This document shows, one piece after another, positions 8,050 to 17,439 of a DNA stretch of 64,000 nt (positions within the stretch are counted from its first letter, which is position 1; the number at the start of each line of letters is the position of its first letter). Under the pieces are notes generated by a model, which worked only from the letters and a program-made list of their open reading frames with translations, ran no database searches and had not been told where the DNA came from. The position numbers and the translations under genes are program-made. Source of the DNA: Actinokineospora diospyrosa. Its GTDB lineage: Bacteria; Actinomycetota; Actinomycetes; Mycobacteriales; Pseudonocardiaceae. The stretch is from contig NZ_JAMTCO010000006.1 in NCBI RefSeq assembly GCF_024171925.1, positions 124,001-188,000 of the forward strand. The letters run 5' to 3'.

Positions 8050-8994
8050 CTATTGCCAGGTCATGGTGATCTGGTGCTCGAAGGTGGCGTAGCCCGCCTT
8101 CGCGAAAGCGGCCGCCATGGGGATGTTGCCGAGGTCGGTTGCGGCTCGGATCCGGGGGACGTTCTGGGCGGCCAGTAGCCGGGTGCCCGCGTTGAGCAGG
8201 TCGTGGATGTGGCCTTGGCCGCGGTGGGCCGGGACCACGCCGATGTAGGCGATGACCGGGTTGTAGCCGTTGTGCGCGGGGATCACGAAGCCGACCGGGG
8301 CGCCGGTGGGGAGGGTTGCGATCTGCCACCACTCGCGCGGGCTGGCGTAGTTCTCGAGTTCGTCCTCGTACTGCTCCCGCGCCGCCTCGCGGGCGGAGAG
8401 GCGGGTCAGGTCTTCGCGGCTGTGGGCGTCGAGGGTGCCGTCCAGGACGAGGGTCATGAGGTCGATCAGGTCGTCCGGGTCCCGGACCGGCCGGAAGGTG
8501 AGTCGTCCGGTGGGCTCGGGGATCGGTGTGCCGGGGCGCCACTCCAGCCGCAGTCGTTCGACGAGCAGCTTCGCGCCCGCGCGTTCGAGGACGGCCATCC
8601 GGTCGTCGACGGCTTGGCGGGTGAGTGGGTAGTCGCGCCAGCCGGTGGGGAGGTGTCGGCTGTAGGCGGGCGGTGTGGTGCCCGCGGGGACGACGGTCGG
8701 GAGGGCGGCTTCGAGCAACCGCAGGCCCGCCTCCGCGTCGCCGTCGACGTCGAAGATGTCGATCAGCAGCGGGTGCCGGTCGCCGGGGCGCGACCACCAG
8801 CCCGCCCGGGCCACCACGCGACCACCGCGCAGCGCCACCCACAACCACTCCGGCCGCCGCCGCCGGGCCGCCAGGTCGTTGCCGATCTCGTCGTTGAGGA
8901 CGTAGGGGAATCCGTTGAACAGGTCCAACTCGTCAGGCCCGCTGATCGGGCGCAGGGTCAGGTCGGGGTCGTGCAGAGTCAAGGCAATCTCCAT
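8050..8994 (-). CDS. GNAT-family N-acetyltransferase, tandem-domain type
   Basis: 314 residues. The C-terminal half holds a standard GNAT fold with the acetyl-CoA pyrophosphate loop VVPAHRGQGHIHDLL, followed by the usual N-x-x-M-x-x-x-F-x-K-x-G-Y/F ending (NIPMAAAFAKAGYATFE). The N-terminal half looks like a second, motif-poor GNAT domain, as in mycothiol-synthase-like and other two-domain actinobacterial acetyltransferases. The acceptor is unknown. The gene stands alone next to repeat island A. The family is clear and the substrate is not. Confidence 0.85.
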   Translation of the reverse strand: MEIALTLHDPDLTLRPISGPDELDLFNGFPYVLNDEIGNDLAARRRRPEWLWVALRGGRVVARAGWWSRPGDRHPLLIDIFDVDGDAEAGLRLLEAALPTVVPAGTTPPAYSRHLPTGWRDYPLTRQAVDDRMAVLERAGAKLLVERLRLEWRPGTPIPEPTGRLTFRPVRDPDDLIDLMTLVLDGTLDAHSREDLTRLSAREAAREQYEDELENYASPREWWQIATLPTGAPVGFVIPAHNGYNPVIAYIGVVPAHRGQGHIHDLLNAGTRLLAAQNVPRIRAATDLGNIPMAAAFAKAGYATFEHQITMTWQ

Positions 8995-9225
8995 CGGAGG
9001 CGCCCAGCCCTCTCCGGTTCAGCGCGACTGGCTTCCCCGGGAGGACACGAGCGCGGTGTGCACTGCGTACATGGCTCAGTCCTCCTTCCTCGTAGGTCCG
9101 GCCGCCAGGTTTACCGGGCACGTCCCCCGCACCGCAACTCGATATCCGGAGTCACGGGTTCCCGACCAGCTGGGTCGCCCATGCTGTCGTGCACGTCCGC
9201 CAGACAGTCCCGCGTCCGCCATGGG

Positions 9226-12200
9226 TCAGGGGCCGCTGTGGATGAGGGTTGCCCAGAGGTCTGGTCGGTCCGGTTCGGCGGTGCGTAGGGCGAGGGTTGT
9301 CTTGTGCAGCACCGTGGCGGCGTTTGTGGGGGTGGGGCCAAGGGTGTCGTAGAAGGTGTGGGCGGCTGTGGCGGCTAGGTGGTCGTTGAGGGGCCAGAGG
9401 GTCGCGATCACGTGGCGGAACCCGGCCAGGTGGAAGGTTGAGGCGAGGTGGAGGGCCTCGTCGGCGTGGCGGCCGCTGTTGTGGGCGGTGGAACAGGCTG
9501 AGAGGTAGGCGAGTTCGGCCTCGGGGAGGCGGAGGGCGCCGATGTCGGGCAGCCCCAGGAGGCCGTCGTGGAGCCATAGGCCGCCGTTGGCGGGGGAGAG
9601 GAGGTCGGCGGTCGCGTGGCAGGCGAAGTGCGCCCAGGTGGCCTTGTGCAGGGCCGCCAGCACCCGGTCGGCGGTCGCGGACTCGTCGGTCAGGGCGGTT
9701 CCGGCGTGCACAGCGTGCAGGCCCGCGGCTTCCTTCGCGGCGCCGGGAAGGTCTGTGTGGCCTGGGGTGCGGGTCATCGTGACGACGAGTTGTCGGCGGG
9801 GTGCCGCTGGGCCGCGGGTCTGGAGGACGTTCAAGGTGGGCGCGTACGACGAGACCACCGCGTCCAGGACGCCCGGTTGACCCGGATGGCCCGCCGCGTG
9901 CAAGGGGAACACGCTGAGGTAGCCGATCGGCATCCACCAGATCCGCGAAACGCCCACCGCCGCCAGCACCGGGGCCGCGATGCTGTCCCACAGCCAGCCG
10001 AGGACGTCCTGGAGCACGCGGGTGCGCCGCCGCAGGGCGGCGAACGTGGTCAGTTCCTCGAGCGTGACCTCGCCGAGCTCAAGGGCCCACCGCGGCACCT
10101 CCTCGTGGCGCAGACCGGGCAACTCGACGATGACGGGCTCCGCGTCGGCGCGGATGATCACGGCGTCGCTGCGGTACCGGTCGGCGTTGACCAGCACGAG
10201 CGCGCTGCCCGCGGGCAGCCCGTCGAGCCCGGCGTGACGAGTGCCCGCCTGCGTGGACAGCAGCACCCCGCGGCCGAGGCCCGCCGCCCGCACCGCGCCC
10301 ACCGCGTCCCCCACGGCGCAGTGCGCGGCGATCGCGGCGCTGACCAGCCCGGTGTGTTCGCTGACGCGCAGTTGCTGGTCCGCCCACCCGGCGTGCCCCG
10401 GCGCGACGGTCGGCAGCAGGGCGATGGCCGCGTCCAGCGCGGCGACCGCGAGCTCGTGCGCGCCCGAGACGAGCGCGAGCGACCCGACCGCGTGCCGCCC
10501 CCACACCTGGTCCACCGGGATCGCGTCGCCCTCGACCTCCCCGGCGAGCTCCCGCAGCCGCTCCCCGCTGACCCCCGGCCCGCCGCGCACCAGCCGGTCG
10601 CGGTAGGCGGCGGCCAGGTTGGCGACCACCCGCACGCGTCCCGACCGTCCCGGCGGGTACTCGGCGACGGCCTGTTCGTGCAGGTCGACCGCGCGGTCGA
10701 GGTCCACGCGCGCGTTGTCGGCCACCACGCTGTTCTGGGTGTACGCGCTGGCGAGGTTGCCCAGCCACGCCCCGCGGTCCGGGTGCTTCTCGGGCGTGAC
10801 GGAGATGGCCAGTTCACCGAGTTCGATCGCCCGAGCCAGGTAGTCCTCCCCGAGCCCGACGTCGTGGCCGACCTGGTAGGCGATGGCGAGCTTGGCGCAC
10901 CGGTCGCCGAGGCCGGGGTCGAGCCTGCTCACCGGGGCGATGGACGCCTCACCGTGGTCCAGCGCGAGCCCGAGGTCGGCGAGGTCGTGCGTGCTGGTGA
11001 AGCGCAGTTGGTACGCGTTGCCCAGGAACGACGCCCAGTTCCGGCGGCTGTCCGCTGTGCCTTCGCCGGAATCGAGCAAGGCGCCGAACTCGGCGATCGA
11101 ATGGTTTAAGTCGGCGAGCACGCCCTGGTACTGGAAACGGGCGAGGTGCGCGCCCGCCACGGCCGCCCGCAACCGCGGGTGGTCTGCGCCGCTGTCGAGC
11201 GCGGCGGCACCGAGGTCGATCGCGCGGTCGAGATCGCGGGTGGTCCCGTTGAGCTCTGGTGTCCTAACGAGACGGTGGCGCTCCTGGAGTGCGCCGATGA
11301 GGGCGGTGAGCGCGCGCGGGTTGGTGGGTGCGAGGGCCACGGCCTGTTCGCTCAAGTCGAGCGCGCGGTCGAGCCCGTCCGGGAACAGTCCCGCGGTGTA
11401 ACCGTCTTGGTGCAACTGGACGACGTCGACCAGGAACCCCACCCGCGAGCGGTCGTCGTGGGGTAGCACCACCAGGCACCGCTCACCCAACTCCACCGCG
11501 CGCTTGAGGTCATCGGTCGCACTGTCGCGCTGGTAGCGGCCGTGCAGGGCGGCGGCGAGCGCGAACAGCGCCGAGGCCATCCCCTTCGGCGTACCGGGCC
11601 GCCCCGCGACGGCCTGCTCGCCCGTCGCGATCGCCCGGGTCAGCGCCGTTGGGTCGCTGTCCACCCTGTGCAGTCCGAGGTAGGCGCGAGACACCTCGGT
11701 CAGCCAGCCCGCCCGCTCGGGACCCGGACCGAACAGCCCCGCGATCTCTTCCAGGAGGTCGATCGTGCGCAGGACGTCGGCACGCTCGCCTTGGTCGAGA
11801 TAGCGGTTCCAGTACGCGGTGGAGAGGTTGAACCGGGGCCCGACCGGGTCGATGTCGTGCAGCTGCGGCAATCGCACGGCCCGCTCACCCGCGGCGATCG
11901 ACAACCGCAGGTCTTCGGCGTCACCGTCGCGCTCGAACCGGCTGCTGTAGGCCAGGCAGAGGTTGGACAAGCCGTTGAGCAGATCGGGATCGTCCGCTGG
12001 CAGCGTCGCCATCGCCGGAACGAGCAGTGCGATGCCCGCATCGAGCAGTTCGGGGTTGGGCGCGCGCTTCGAGTGCATCAAGAACTGGGACCCGAAGCTC
12101 ACCTGGGCGTCGACGTCCCCGTCTGTGTGGAGCAACGTCCGCAACGAGGTCGGTAAGAGGTCTGTCGAGGTGGCGTAGGGGAGGAAGCACACCACCGCGC

Positions 12201-12441
12201 GGGCCAACTCGACCAGCCGCCGGTCCTCCCCGCTGACGCTGTGTCGGACCAGGTGGAACTTCCCGAGCCGCATCCGCGCGAGAATCGTGTCCTTGTTCGT
12301 GTCCCGCGGATCGTGCGCACTGAGGCGCTCCCACAGCTCCTCGGCGATCCGCCGCGTGTCCGGCGCGTCAAGCCCGGCGACATCTTCCTCGTCGAAGAAG
12401 GCGTCCACGCGTTGCTTCAGGTGTCTCCCCAAGATGTCCAA
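9226..12441 (-). CDS. TPR-CHAT protein (caspase-like fold)
   Basis: 1,071 residues. From the N-terminus to about residue 760 the sequence is helical TPR-like repeats with recurring D-L-x-R-A-I-x-L-G-E/D. The last ~290 residues form a CHAT domain, with the catalytic pair expected at His in HFACHA (about residue 938) and Cys in LSACSTA (about 982). Both residues are present, so it may be an active cysteine protease. Family knowledge: CHAT proteins are clan CD peptidases (separase/caspase-like); the Craspase CHAT subunit TPR-CHAT is CRISPR-linked, but actinobacteria carry many orphan copies. Neighbours here give no partner such as a gasdermin, effector RNA system or protease substrate. The role is unknown, possibly signalling or programmed response. 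Confidence 0.85.
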   Translation of the reverse strand: MDILGRHLKQRVDAFFDEEDVAGLDAPDTRRIAEELWERLSAHDPRDTNKDTILARMRLGKFHLVRHSVSGEDRRLVELARAVVCFLPYATSTDLLPTSLRTLLHTDGDVDAQVSFGSQFLMHSKRAPNPELLDAGIALLVPAMATLPADDPDLLNGLSNLCLAYSSRFERDGDAEDLRLSIAAGERAVRLPQLHDIDPVGPRFNLSTAYWNRYLDQGERADVLRTIDLLEEIAGLFGPGPERAGWLTEVSRAYLGLHRVDSDPTALTRAIATGEQAVAGRPGTPKGMASALFALAAALHGRYQRDSATDDLKRAVELGERCLVVLPHDDRSRVGFLVDVVQLHQDGYTAGLFPDGLDRALDLSEQAVALAPTNPRALTALIGALQERHRLVRTPELNGTTRDLDRAIDLGAAALDSGADHPRLRAAVAGAHLARFQYQGVLADLNHSIAEFGALLDSGEGTADSRRNWASFLGNAYQLRFTSTHDLADLGLALDHGEASIAPVSRLDPGLGDRCAKLAIAYQVGHDVGLGEDYLARAIELGELAISVTPEKHPDRGAWLGNLASAYTQNSVVADNARVDLDRAVDLHEQAVAEYPPGRSGRVRVVANLAAAYRDRLVRGGPGVSGERLRELAGEVEGDAIPVDQVWGRHAVGSLALVSGAHELAVAALDAAIALLPTVAPGHAGWADQQLRVSEHTGLVSAAIAAHCAVGDAVGAVRAAGLGRGVLLSTQAGTRHAGLDGLPAGSALVLVNADRYRSDAVIIRADAEPVIVELPGLRHEEVPRWALELGEVTLEELTTFAALRRRTRVLQDVLGWLWDSIAAPVLAAVGVSRIWWMPIGYLSVFPLHAAGHPGQPGVLDAVVSSYAPTLNVLQTRGPAAPRRQLVVTMTRTPGHTDLPGAAKEAAGLHAVHAGTALTDESATADRVLAALHKATWAHFACHATADLLSPANGGLWLHDGLLGLPDIGALRLPEAELAYLSACSTAHNSGRHADEALHLASTFHLAGFRHVIATLWPLNDHLAATAAHTFYDTLGPTPTNAATVLHKTTLALRTAEPDRPDLWATLIHSGP

Positions 12442-12740
12442 GTAGGACTACTCGCCTTTCCGCTGGACTCGCCGAAGTCGCGCCGTACCTCAGGGCACCG
12501 TGACGGAGCTCAGCCACGGTGACCCCGGGTCGGGAGGCTAGCGCGCGGGCGGGGAATCCACGGCCAACAGACTGGACAGGTCTGGATCTCGTCGGATACT
12601 CGCGGCAGGTCCGTCCTCCGGGAGTTCGCCACCCACCGGCGGGGTGGCGTCGACGGGGGTGGTGTCGCGGTTTGTGGGTGGGTCCGCGAGGTCCCGGGCA
12701 AGGGCCGCGACGATGCCCGGGACGGGGGACAGGCACATCG
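12442..12740. other. Non-coding interval upstream of the TPR-CHAT gene
   Basis: About 300 bases between the VOC gene and the TPR-CHAT gene, both read leftward. It should hold the TPR-CHAT promoter. Short frames here have no recognisable product and I see no clear terminator. Confidence 0.5.
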
Positions 12741-13361
12741 TCAGGACCGGGCGGTCAGCACGGCGGGCTCCCAGGCGAACCCGTCCGGGTCGGTGAACGG
12801 GCCGCCGCTGATGGTGATCCGGTGCGACCCGGTGCCGTCGGGGGCGACGCCCGCGTCCTTGGCCAGGGCCTTGCGCCGGTACAGGGCCAGCTTGACCGGG
12901 CTGCTCCCGGAGTCGAACTCGACGTACATCCGGGCGAAGCTCTTGCCCACGGTGAGGCCCTGCTCCACGTAGAACCGCTTGCTCGCGACGATGTCCGCGA
13001 CACCCAGCAGCAGCACGATGTTCTCGACCCGCCCGGTCGCGGGCCCGGTGTCCTTCTTGGCGGATGTCGCGACCTTCCAGATCGTCCCGTCCGGAGCCTG
13101 CACTACCCCGCCGTAGCCCCACATCGACTTGGCGGCGGGCTTGACCACCGTGGCACCGGCCGCCGCGGCGGCGTCGACCAAGGCGTGCACGTCGGCGGGC
13201 TGGGCCACCATGAGCGACAGGGTGAACCCGCGGAAGCCGGTGCTCGGCCCCTGCGCCGCCCGCACCCGGACCAGGTCGCCCAGCCCGAAGGCGGCGGCGT
13301 AGAAGCGCTCGGCGGCCGCGGTGTCGGCCGCCTCGATGGTGATGTTGTTGATTGAGGTCAT
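12741..13361 (-). CDS. VOC-superfamily protein (glyoxalase/bleomycin-resistance-like), two modules
   Basis: 206 residues made of two vicinal-oxygen-chelate half-modules. The first begins INNITIEAADTAAAERFYAA and ends with DGTIWKVATS. The second begins VENIVLLLGVADIVASKRFY and ends with DPDGFAWEPAV. These are the standard start and end strands of VOC modules. Metal ligands are not obvious (no clear H/E set), so it may be a binding protein rather than an enzyme. It is followed on the same strand by the TPR-CHAT gene. Substrate unknown. Confidence 0.85.
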   Translation of the reverse strand: MTSINNITIEAADTAAAERFYAAAFGLGDLVRVRAAQGPSTGFRGFTLSLMVAQPADVHALVDAAAAAGATVVKPAAKSMWGYGGVVQAPDGTIWKVATSAKKDTGPATGRVENIVLLLGVADIVASKRFYVEQGLTVGKSFARMYVEFDSGSSPVKLALYRRKALAKDAGVAPDGTGSHRITISGGPFTDPDGFAWEPAVLTARS

Positions 13362-13434
13362 GCCGATAACGCTAGAACCGAGCCCCTGACCGGTGCTTCT
13401 CCATTCGTGACCGGTCCGCTGGCAGCTCGGTGGC

Positions 13435-14634
13435 CTACGGCTTGGCCCCGGAGTCCGGCAGCCCCGCGTAGTCGGGCAGTTCGACGCCGTTGATCGCGCG
13501 CCCGACCAGTTCCATGAACCAGTCGCCCGCGAAGTCCGGCATCGGCTCGGCCTCCGGCCCGGGGACGGCGCGGCTGCGCGCGTTCAGCCTGCCGATCTCC
13601 TGGTTGGCCTCGACGAACGAGCGCATCCGCGCCTCGTAGCCCGCGAACCCGGCGTCGGGGTCCCACCCGGCGGCGGCCAGCTCACCGGCCAGCAGGTAGG
13701 CGCCGACCAGGGCCAACCCGGTGCCCTGCCCGGACATCGGCGACGAGCTGAACGCCGCGTCGCCGAGCAGCGCCACCCGTCCGCTCGACCAGCGGTCCAT
13801 CACCACCTGGGCGACCTGGTCGAGGTAGAAGTCCGGGGTGTCGTCCAGGTGCGCGAGGATGCCCGGGGTCAACCAGCCCAGGCCCGCCACCCGCTCCCGC
13901 AGCAGCGCCTTTTGGGCCGCGACGTCGCGGTAGTCGACGTCGAAGTCGGCCGAGGGGAAGTAGAACATCGCCATCGCCCGGGTGGCGTCCTGGATCGGGC
14001 GCAGGAGGGCCGAGCGCCCGGTGGCCTGGTCCTGGTACTCGAGCAGCCAGCGGTCCAGCCCGAACTCGTTGGGCACGCTGTAGAAGGCCAGCACCTGCCC
14101 GAGGTGGCGGAGGAACCGCTCGTGCGGCCCGAAGACCATCGCCCGCAGCCCCGAGTGCAGCCCGTCCGCGCCGACCACCAGGTCGAAGCGCCGCCGGTCG
14201 CCGCTGGCGAAGGTCACGTCGACCCCGGCCGCGTCCTGGGTGAGTTCGGCGATCCGGTCGCCGAAGACGTACTCGACGCCGTCGCGGGTGTCGTCGTAGA
14301 GCACCCGGGACAGGTCCCCGCGCAGGATCTCGATGTCCGCGATGAACCCGTCGCCACCGTCGTCGTCGGCGCGGAAGGTCTCCAGCACCTGCCCGTCGGC
14401 GTCCACGGAGTACGCGCCCTCGGTGTCGGTGCACGCCGCGCGCACCGCCGCGTCCAGCCCCATGCGCTCGATGACGTCCTTGGCCACCCCGCGCGCGTCC
14501 ACCGCCTGCCCGCCGGGGCGCAGCTCGGGGGCCCGCTCCACCACGGTCACCTCGGCTCCCCGCCGCCGCAACCAGTGGGCCAGCGCGGGCCCCGCGATGC
14601 TCGCCCCCGCCACCAACACCCTGATACCGCTCAC
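13435..14634 (-). CDS. FAD-dependent monooxygenase (PHBH/TetX-like)
   Basis: 399 residues with all landmarks of class A flavoprotein hydroxylases: an N-terminal dinucleotide fold VLVAGASIAGPALAHWLRR, the VVGADGLHS (DG) motif in mid-sequence, and LLGDAAFSSSPMSGQGTGLA (GD motif) near residue 290. Such enzymes hydroxylate aromatic or polyketide substrates, or inactivate antibiotics such as tetracycline or rifampicin. It lies downstream of the TetR gene on the same strand (174-base gap), so TetR may control it. Substrate unknown. Confidence 0.9.
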   Translation of the reverse strand: MSGIRVLVAGASIAGPALAHWLRRRGAEVTVVERAPELRPGGQAVDARGVAKDVIERMGLDAAVRAACTDTEGAYSVDADGQVLETFRADDDGGDGFIADIEILRGDLSRVLYDDTRDGVEYVFGDRIAELTQDAAGVDVTFASGDRRRFDLVVGADGLHSGLRAMVFGPHERFLRHLGQVLAFYSVPNEFGLDRWLLEYQDQATGRSALLRPIQDATRAMAMFYFPSADFDVDYRDVAAQKALLRERVAGLGWLTPGILAHLDDTPDFYLDQVAQVVMDRWSSGRVALLGDAAFSSSPMSGQGTGLALVGAYLLAGELAAAGWDPDAGFAGYEARMRSFVEANQEIGRLNARSRAVPGPEAEPMPDFAGDWFMELVGRAINGVELPDYAGLPDSGAKP

Positions 14635-14808
14635 CGAGCCCCCTGCTCACCCGTCCGGATCTCGGCCCGGATCCTACGGTGGTCCACTGACCAGCCAGCT
14701 ACCGGCGAATCCGGCTCGCCGTGCAGGACACCACCGTCAACCACACGGCACAACACGGATGCCCCGTTTTGAGCGATTCCTCCCGCGACGAGCCGGAGAC
14801 CGGGGCGG

Positions 14809-15384
14809 TCAGTAGTGCCGGATGCCGGTGAGCAGGATGCGCGCCCACGGCGCGTCGACCTCGTCGGCCCGGATCGCGGTGAGGGTGTTGCACAGGAACC
14901 CCCGGGCGACGAAGTGCTGGACGGCCTCGTCGGAGGCGCCGGAGACGGCCCGCACGTACTCGACCTCGCGGGCGTAGGAGGCGCGGATCGCGTCGCGGAT
15001 GGCGGGCTCGCTGGCCGCGCAGGTGGCCTGCATGAGGACCAGCAGCAGGTCCCGGTCGACGATCAGCCGCGCGTAGGCCTCGCCGAGGGCCTCGAGCACG
15101 GTCCCCGGGTCGCTGCCCGTCGCCTTCGCCGCGGCGTCGGCGAAGGCCTCCCGCATGCGCACCGAGCAGTACTCGATCACGGCGACGAACAGGGACTCCT
15201 TGTCCGGGAACAGCCGGTACACGTAGGCCTGCGAGATGCCCGCCGCCTTGGCGACCTCGGCCGTCGTGGTCCCGTAGTAGCCGCGGGCGGCGAACGTGCC
15301 GATGGCGGTGCGCAACACCACCTCGCGGCGTTCCGCCGCCGTGGAGAGCTGCCTGCTCGTCGAACGCGCCATGTGACTAATCAT
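14809..15384 (-). CDS. TetR-family regulator
   Basis: 191 residues from ATG 15384, or 187 from ATG 15372, which fits the family start (MARSTSRQL) better. The N-terminal helix-turn-helix is typical: TFAARGYYGTTTAEVAKAAG followed by ISQAYVYRLFPDKESLF. The rest is an all-helical ligand-binding domain. The gene is 19 bases after the epimerase stop on the same strand. A 16-bp imperfect dyad (15373-15388) at its start recurs upstream of the epimerase (16380-16395), so it probably represses both genes. Confidence 0.92.
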   Translation of the reverse strand: MISHMARSTSRQLSTAAERREVVLRTAIGTFAARGYYGTTTAEVAKAAGISQAYVYRLFPDKESLFVAVIEYCSVRMREAFADAAAKATGSDPGTVLEALGEAYARLIVDRDLLLVLMQATCAASEPAIRDAIRASYAREVEYVRAVSGASDEAVQHFVARGFLCNTLTAIRADEVDAPWARILLTGIRHY

Positions 15385-15388
15385 TCAC
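15373..15388. promoter_or_regulatory. Candidate TetR operator 1
   Basis: Minus-strand GTGAATGATTAGTCAC, an imperfect dyad between the epimerase stop and the TetR start. It shares 12 of 16 bases with the site at 16380-16395 (GTGAGTGGTTAATTAC). The shared consensus GTGARTGRTTARTYAC is inferred to be the autoregulatory site. Confidence 0.5.
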
Positions 15389-15403
15389 TCACCCGCCACC
15401 ATG

Positions 15404-16348
15404 TCAAGCGACCAGCCCCCGGTACCAGTCGAGGGTGGCGTCGAGCCCGAGCTCGATCGGCGTCGGGCGCAGCCCGAACGCGTCGTCGATCGCCCGGCAG
15501 TCCAAGACCTGGGGCTCGAGGTACTGGTAGAACAGCTCGGCGTACTCGCGCATGATCGTCTCGTCGAACGGCCCCCACGCGTGCTCGATCGGGGCGGCCA
15601 GGACGTCCTGGCCGAGTTCGCGGCCGAGTCGTTGCCCGATGAGGGTGTGCACCTCGCGGGTCGTGCGGTCGGAGGTGGTGGGCACGTGCCAGACCCGGCC
15701 GAGCGCCTCCTGGTGCGCCCCGAGCGTGGCGAGCGCGGTGGCGACGTCACCGATGTAGCTGTAGGCGTGCGGCAGGTCGATGTCGCCGAGCGCGTAGACC
15801 GGATGTCCTTGCAGGGCAGGGAAGAACACCGCACCGCCGAGCGCCGAGTTGACCACCCGCGGGCCGTAGAAGTCCGCGGAGCGGGCGATGGTCACCTGGG
15901 CCTCGCCGTCGGTGTGGGCCCGCAGGTACTCCTCGGCGATCTCGGCGCGCAACCGTCCCTTGTGGGCAGTGGCGCGGTTCGGGGTCTGCTCGGTCATCGG
16001 CGCACCACCGGTGGGGCCGTACATGTAGAGCGTGTCGGTGACCACGAGCCGGGCCCCGCTGCTCTTGGCCCCGGCGAGGAAACCGGCCTGCAGCTTCGGG
16101 AGCAGCTCACCCCAGTACTGGTAGGGGGCGTGCGCGCAGTGGTAGATCACCGCGGCGTCCGCGCAGACCTCGCGCATGGCATCGGGGTCGGTGGCGTCGG
16201 CGGCCACGAGTTCGGTCCCCGGCGGGACCGGGGCGGACCCGCTGCGGTTGACCGCGCGGACCCGGTGCCCGCGCGCCAGCAACTCGTCGACCAGCGTGAG
16301 CCCGGCCGGGCCGGTGCCGAACACGACGTGCGGTTTCGAGGTGGTCAT
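15404..16348 (-). CDS. NAD(P)-dependent epimerase/dehydratase family protein (extended SDR, atypical)
   Basis: 314 residues. The N-terminal Rossmann motif is VVFGTGPAGLTLVDELL, close to the GxxGxxG of extended SDRs. TDTLYMYGPTGGAP carries the region where the catalytic Tyr normally sits, but the classical YxxxK is not evident: after the LYMYG segment the usual Y-x-x-x-K is replaced by ATAHKGRLRAE, as in NmrA/atypical SDRs. It may therefore be a nucleotide-binding oxidoreductase of unknown activity. ATG at 16348 follows a good GGAAGGAC ribosome site. It forms a two-gene unit with the TetR gene. Confidence 0.8.
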   Translation of the reverse strand: MTTSKPHVVFGTGPAGLTLVDELLARGHRVRAVNRSGSAPVPPGTELVAADATDPDAMREVCADAAVIYHCAHAPYQYWGELLPKLQAGFLAGAKSSGARLVVTDTLYMYGPTGGAPMTEQTPNRATAHKGRLRAEIAEEYLRAHTDGEAQVTIARSADFYGPRVVNSALGGAVFFPALQGHPVYALGDIDLPHAYSYIGDVATALATLGAHQEALGRVWHVPTTSDRTTREVHTLIGQRLGRELGQDVLAAPIEHAWGPFDETIMREYAELFYQYLEPQVLDCRAIDDAFGLRPTPIELGLDATLDWYRGLVA

Positions 16349-16379
16349 GGGGTGTCCTTCCAGCGGCGGAGTGATAGGA

Positions 16380-16395
16380 GTAATTAACCACTCAC
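16380..16395. promoter_or_regulatory. Candidate TetR operator 2, epimerase promoter
   Basis: GTGAGTGGTTAATTAC (minus strand), 32 bases upstream of the epimerase ATG in an unusually AT-rich spot. It matches the site at the TetR start at 12 of 16 positions. Position and similarity suggest repression by the TetR protein. Confidence 0.5.
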
Positions 16396-16440
16396 ACTTT
16401 GCCGGTGTCAACCGGCTCGGTGGGTCCGCTGAGGGAACGC

Positions 16441-17133
16441 TCAGCAGGCGGGGATGTCGCCGTTGTGGCCGAGGGGCTCGAGGAAGCCGAGGTAGAAGTA
16501 GGCGGTGGTGGGCTGGTCGCGTTCGGAGAGGCCGCGGGTGATGCCGGCGTCGAGGTGGCGCCAGTGGGCCTTGACCCACTTCGGGCCGACGTTGTTGGTC
16601 TCCTTGAGGGCCTGCGGGGTGAAGTCGCTGGTGGCGACGCAGTCGGCCCAGACGATGTCGAGGTTGCCCGCGTTGCCGACCCGGGCGGCCTCGATGGTCG
16701 GGGTGGTGCGGGCGAACAGGCCGAGCGCGCCGGTGTCGACGACGGCGTAGGCCCACGGGCCGGGTTCGGCAGGCGGCCGGTTGGCCTCGGGGCGGGCGCG
16801 CAGTTCGGCCCTGACCCCGGTGTCGTCGGCATCGGCCGCCTGCTCCGGGTGGGACCTGGCCTGTTCGAGGATCTGGCAGGAGGCGCCCGCGCCGACGACA
16901 CCGCACTGGCTGGGGCTGTTGCCGGTGCCGCCGCTGTTGACGCCGCTGTCGCCCTGCGCGACGCCCTCGGCCGGTGGGTCCGGCGTGGCGATGATCAAGC
17001 CCACCGCGGTGCACAGCGCCGCGAACACCGCGACGGCGATCATCCACCGGTTGATCCGCCACGTTTTGATCGTGGCCTCGTGCGCCTCGCCTTCGCGATT
17101 CGTGCCGGACGGGGCGGGGTCGGGATCGGCCAT
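16441..17133 (-). CDS. Membrane-anchored hypothetical protein
   Basis: 230 residues. A cytoplasmic N-terminus of about 30 residues is followed by one transmembrane segment (WMIAVAVFAALCTAVGLIIA), a Gly/Ser/Asn-rich spacer, and an extracellular domain with three Cys. The extracellular part includes AYAVVDTGALGLFARTTPTI and a DIVWADC stretch, suggestive of an SH3-like bacterial domain. ATG 17133 is preceded by GGAG at good spacing. It stands alone. Function unknown; cell-surface sensing or wall binding is possible. Confidence 0.75.
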   Translation of the reverse strand: MADPDPAPSGTNREGEAHEATIKTWRINRWMIAVAVFAALCTAVGLIIATPDPPAEGVAQGDSGVNSGGTGNSPSQCGVVGAGASCQILEQARSHPEQAADADDTGVRAELRARPEANRPPAEPGPWAYAVVDTGALGLFARTTPTIEAARVGNAGNLDIVWADCVATSDFTPQALKETNNVGPKWVKAHWRHLDAGITRGLSERDQPTTAYFYLGFLEPLGHNGDIPAC

Positions 17134-17439
17134 GTCGACTCCAGGGGGTGCGCGGTTTTCCCGATCTTCTCGCCCGAGGGGCAGAAGATTACGCCCGTGC
17201 GCGGACTGCCCCCGTGATTCCGCCCACGAATGAATTAATTCAGAAATCGGCCTCGCAAGAATGCGACACGGGCTCGCGGGGTTGCGGTGGCCGGATCGGG
17301 ATATGCGTCCGGGCGATGTCGACTTTGTCGGCCTCGGGTGCTTCGCCTGGGTCGTCTCGCGTGGGCGAGATAGTTGACGGGTGAGAGGTTCGGCAATGAG
17401 AAGATCTTCTTGTTCGGGGATTGTGCTACCTTCCGCGGA
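17134..17439. other. Divergent intergenic region
   Basis: About 300 bases between two divergent genes, both for exported proteins. The middle (GAATGAATTAATTCAG near 17228) is AT-rich for this genome and probably carries promoter elements. GAATTAATTC-type symmetry is visible. No coding potential. Confidence 0.4.
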
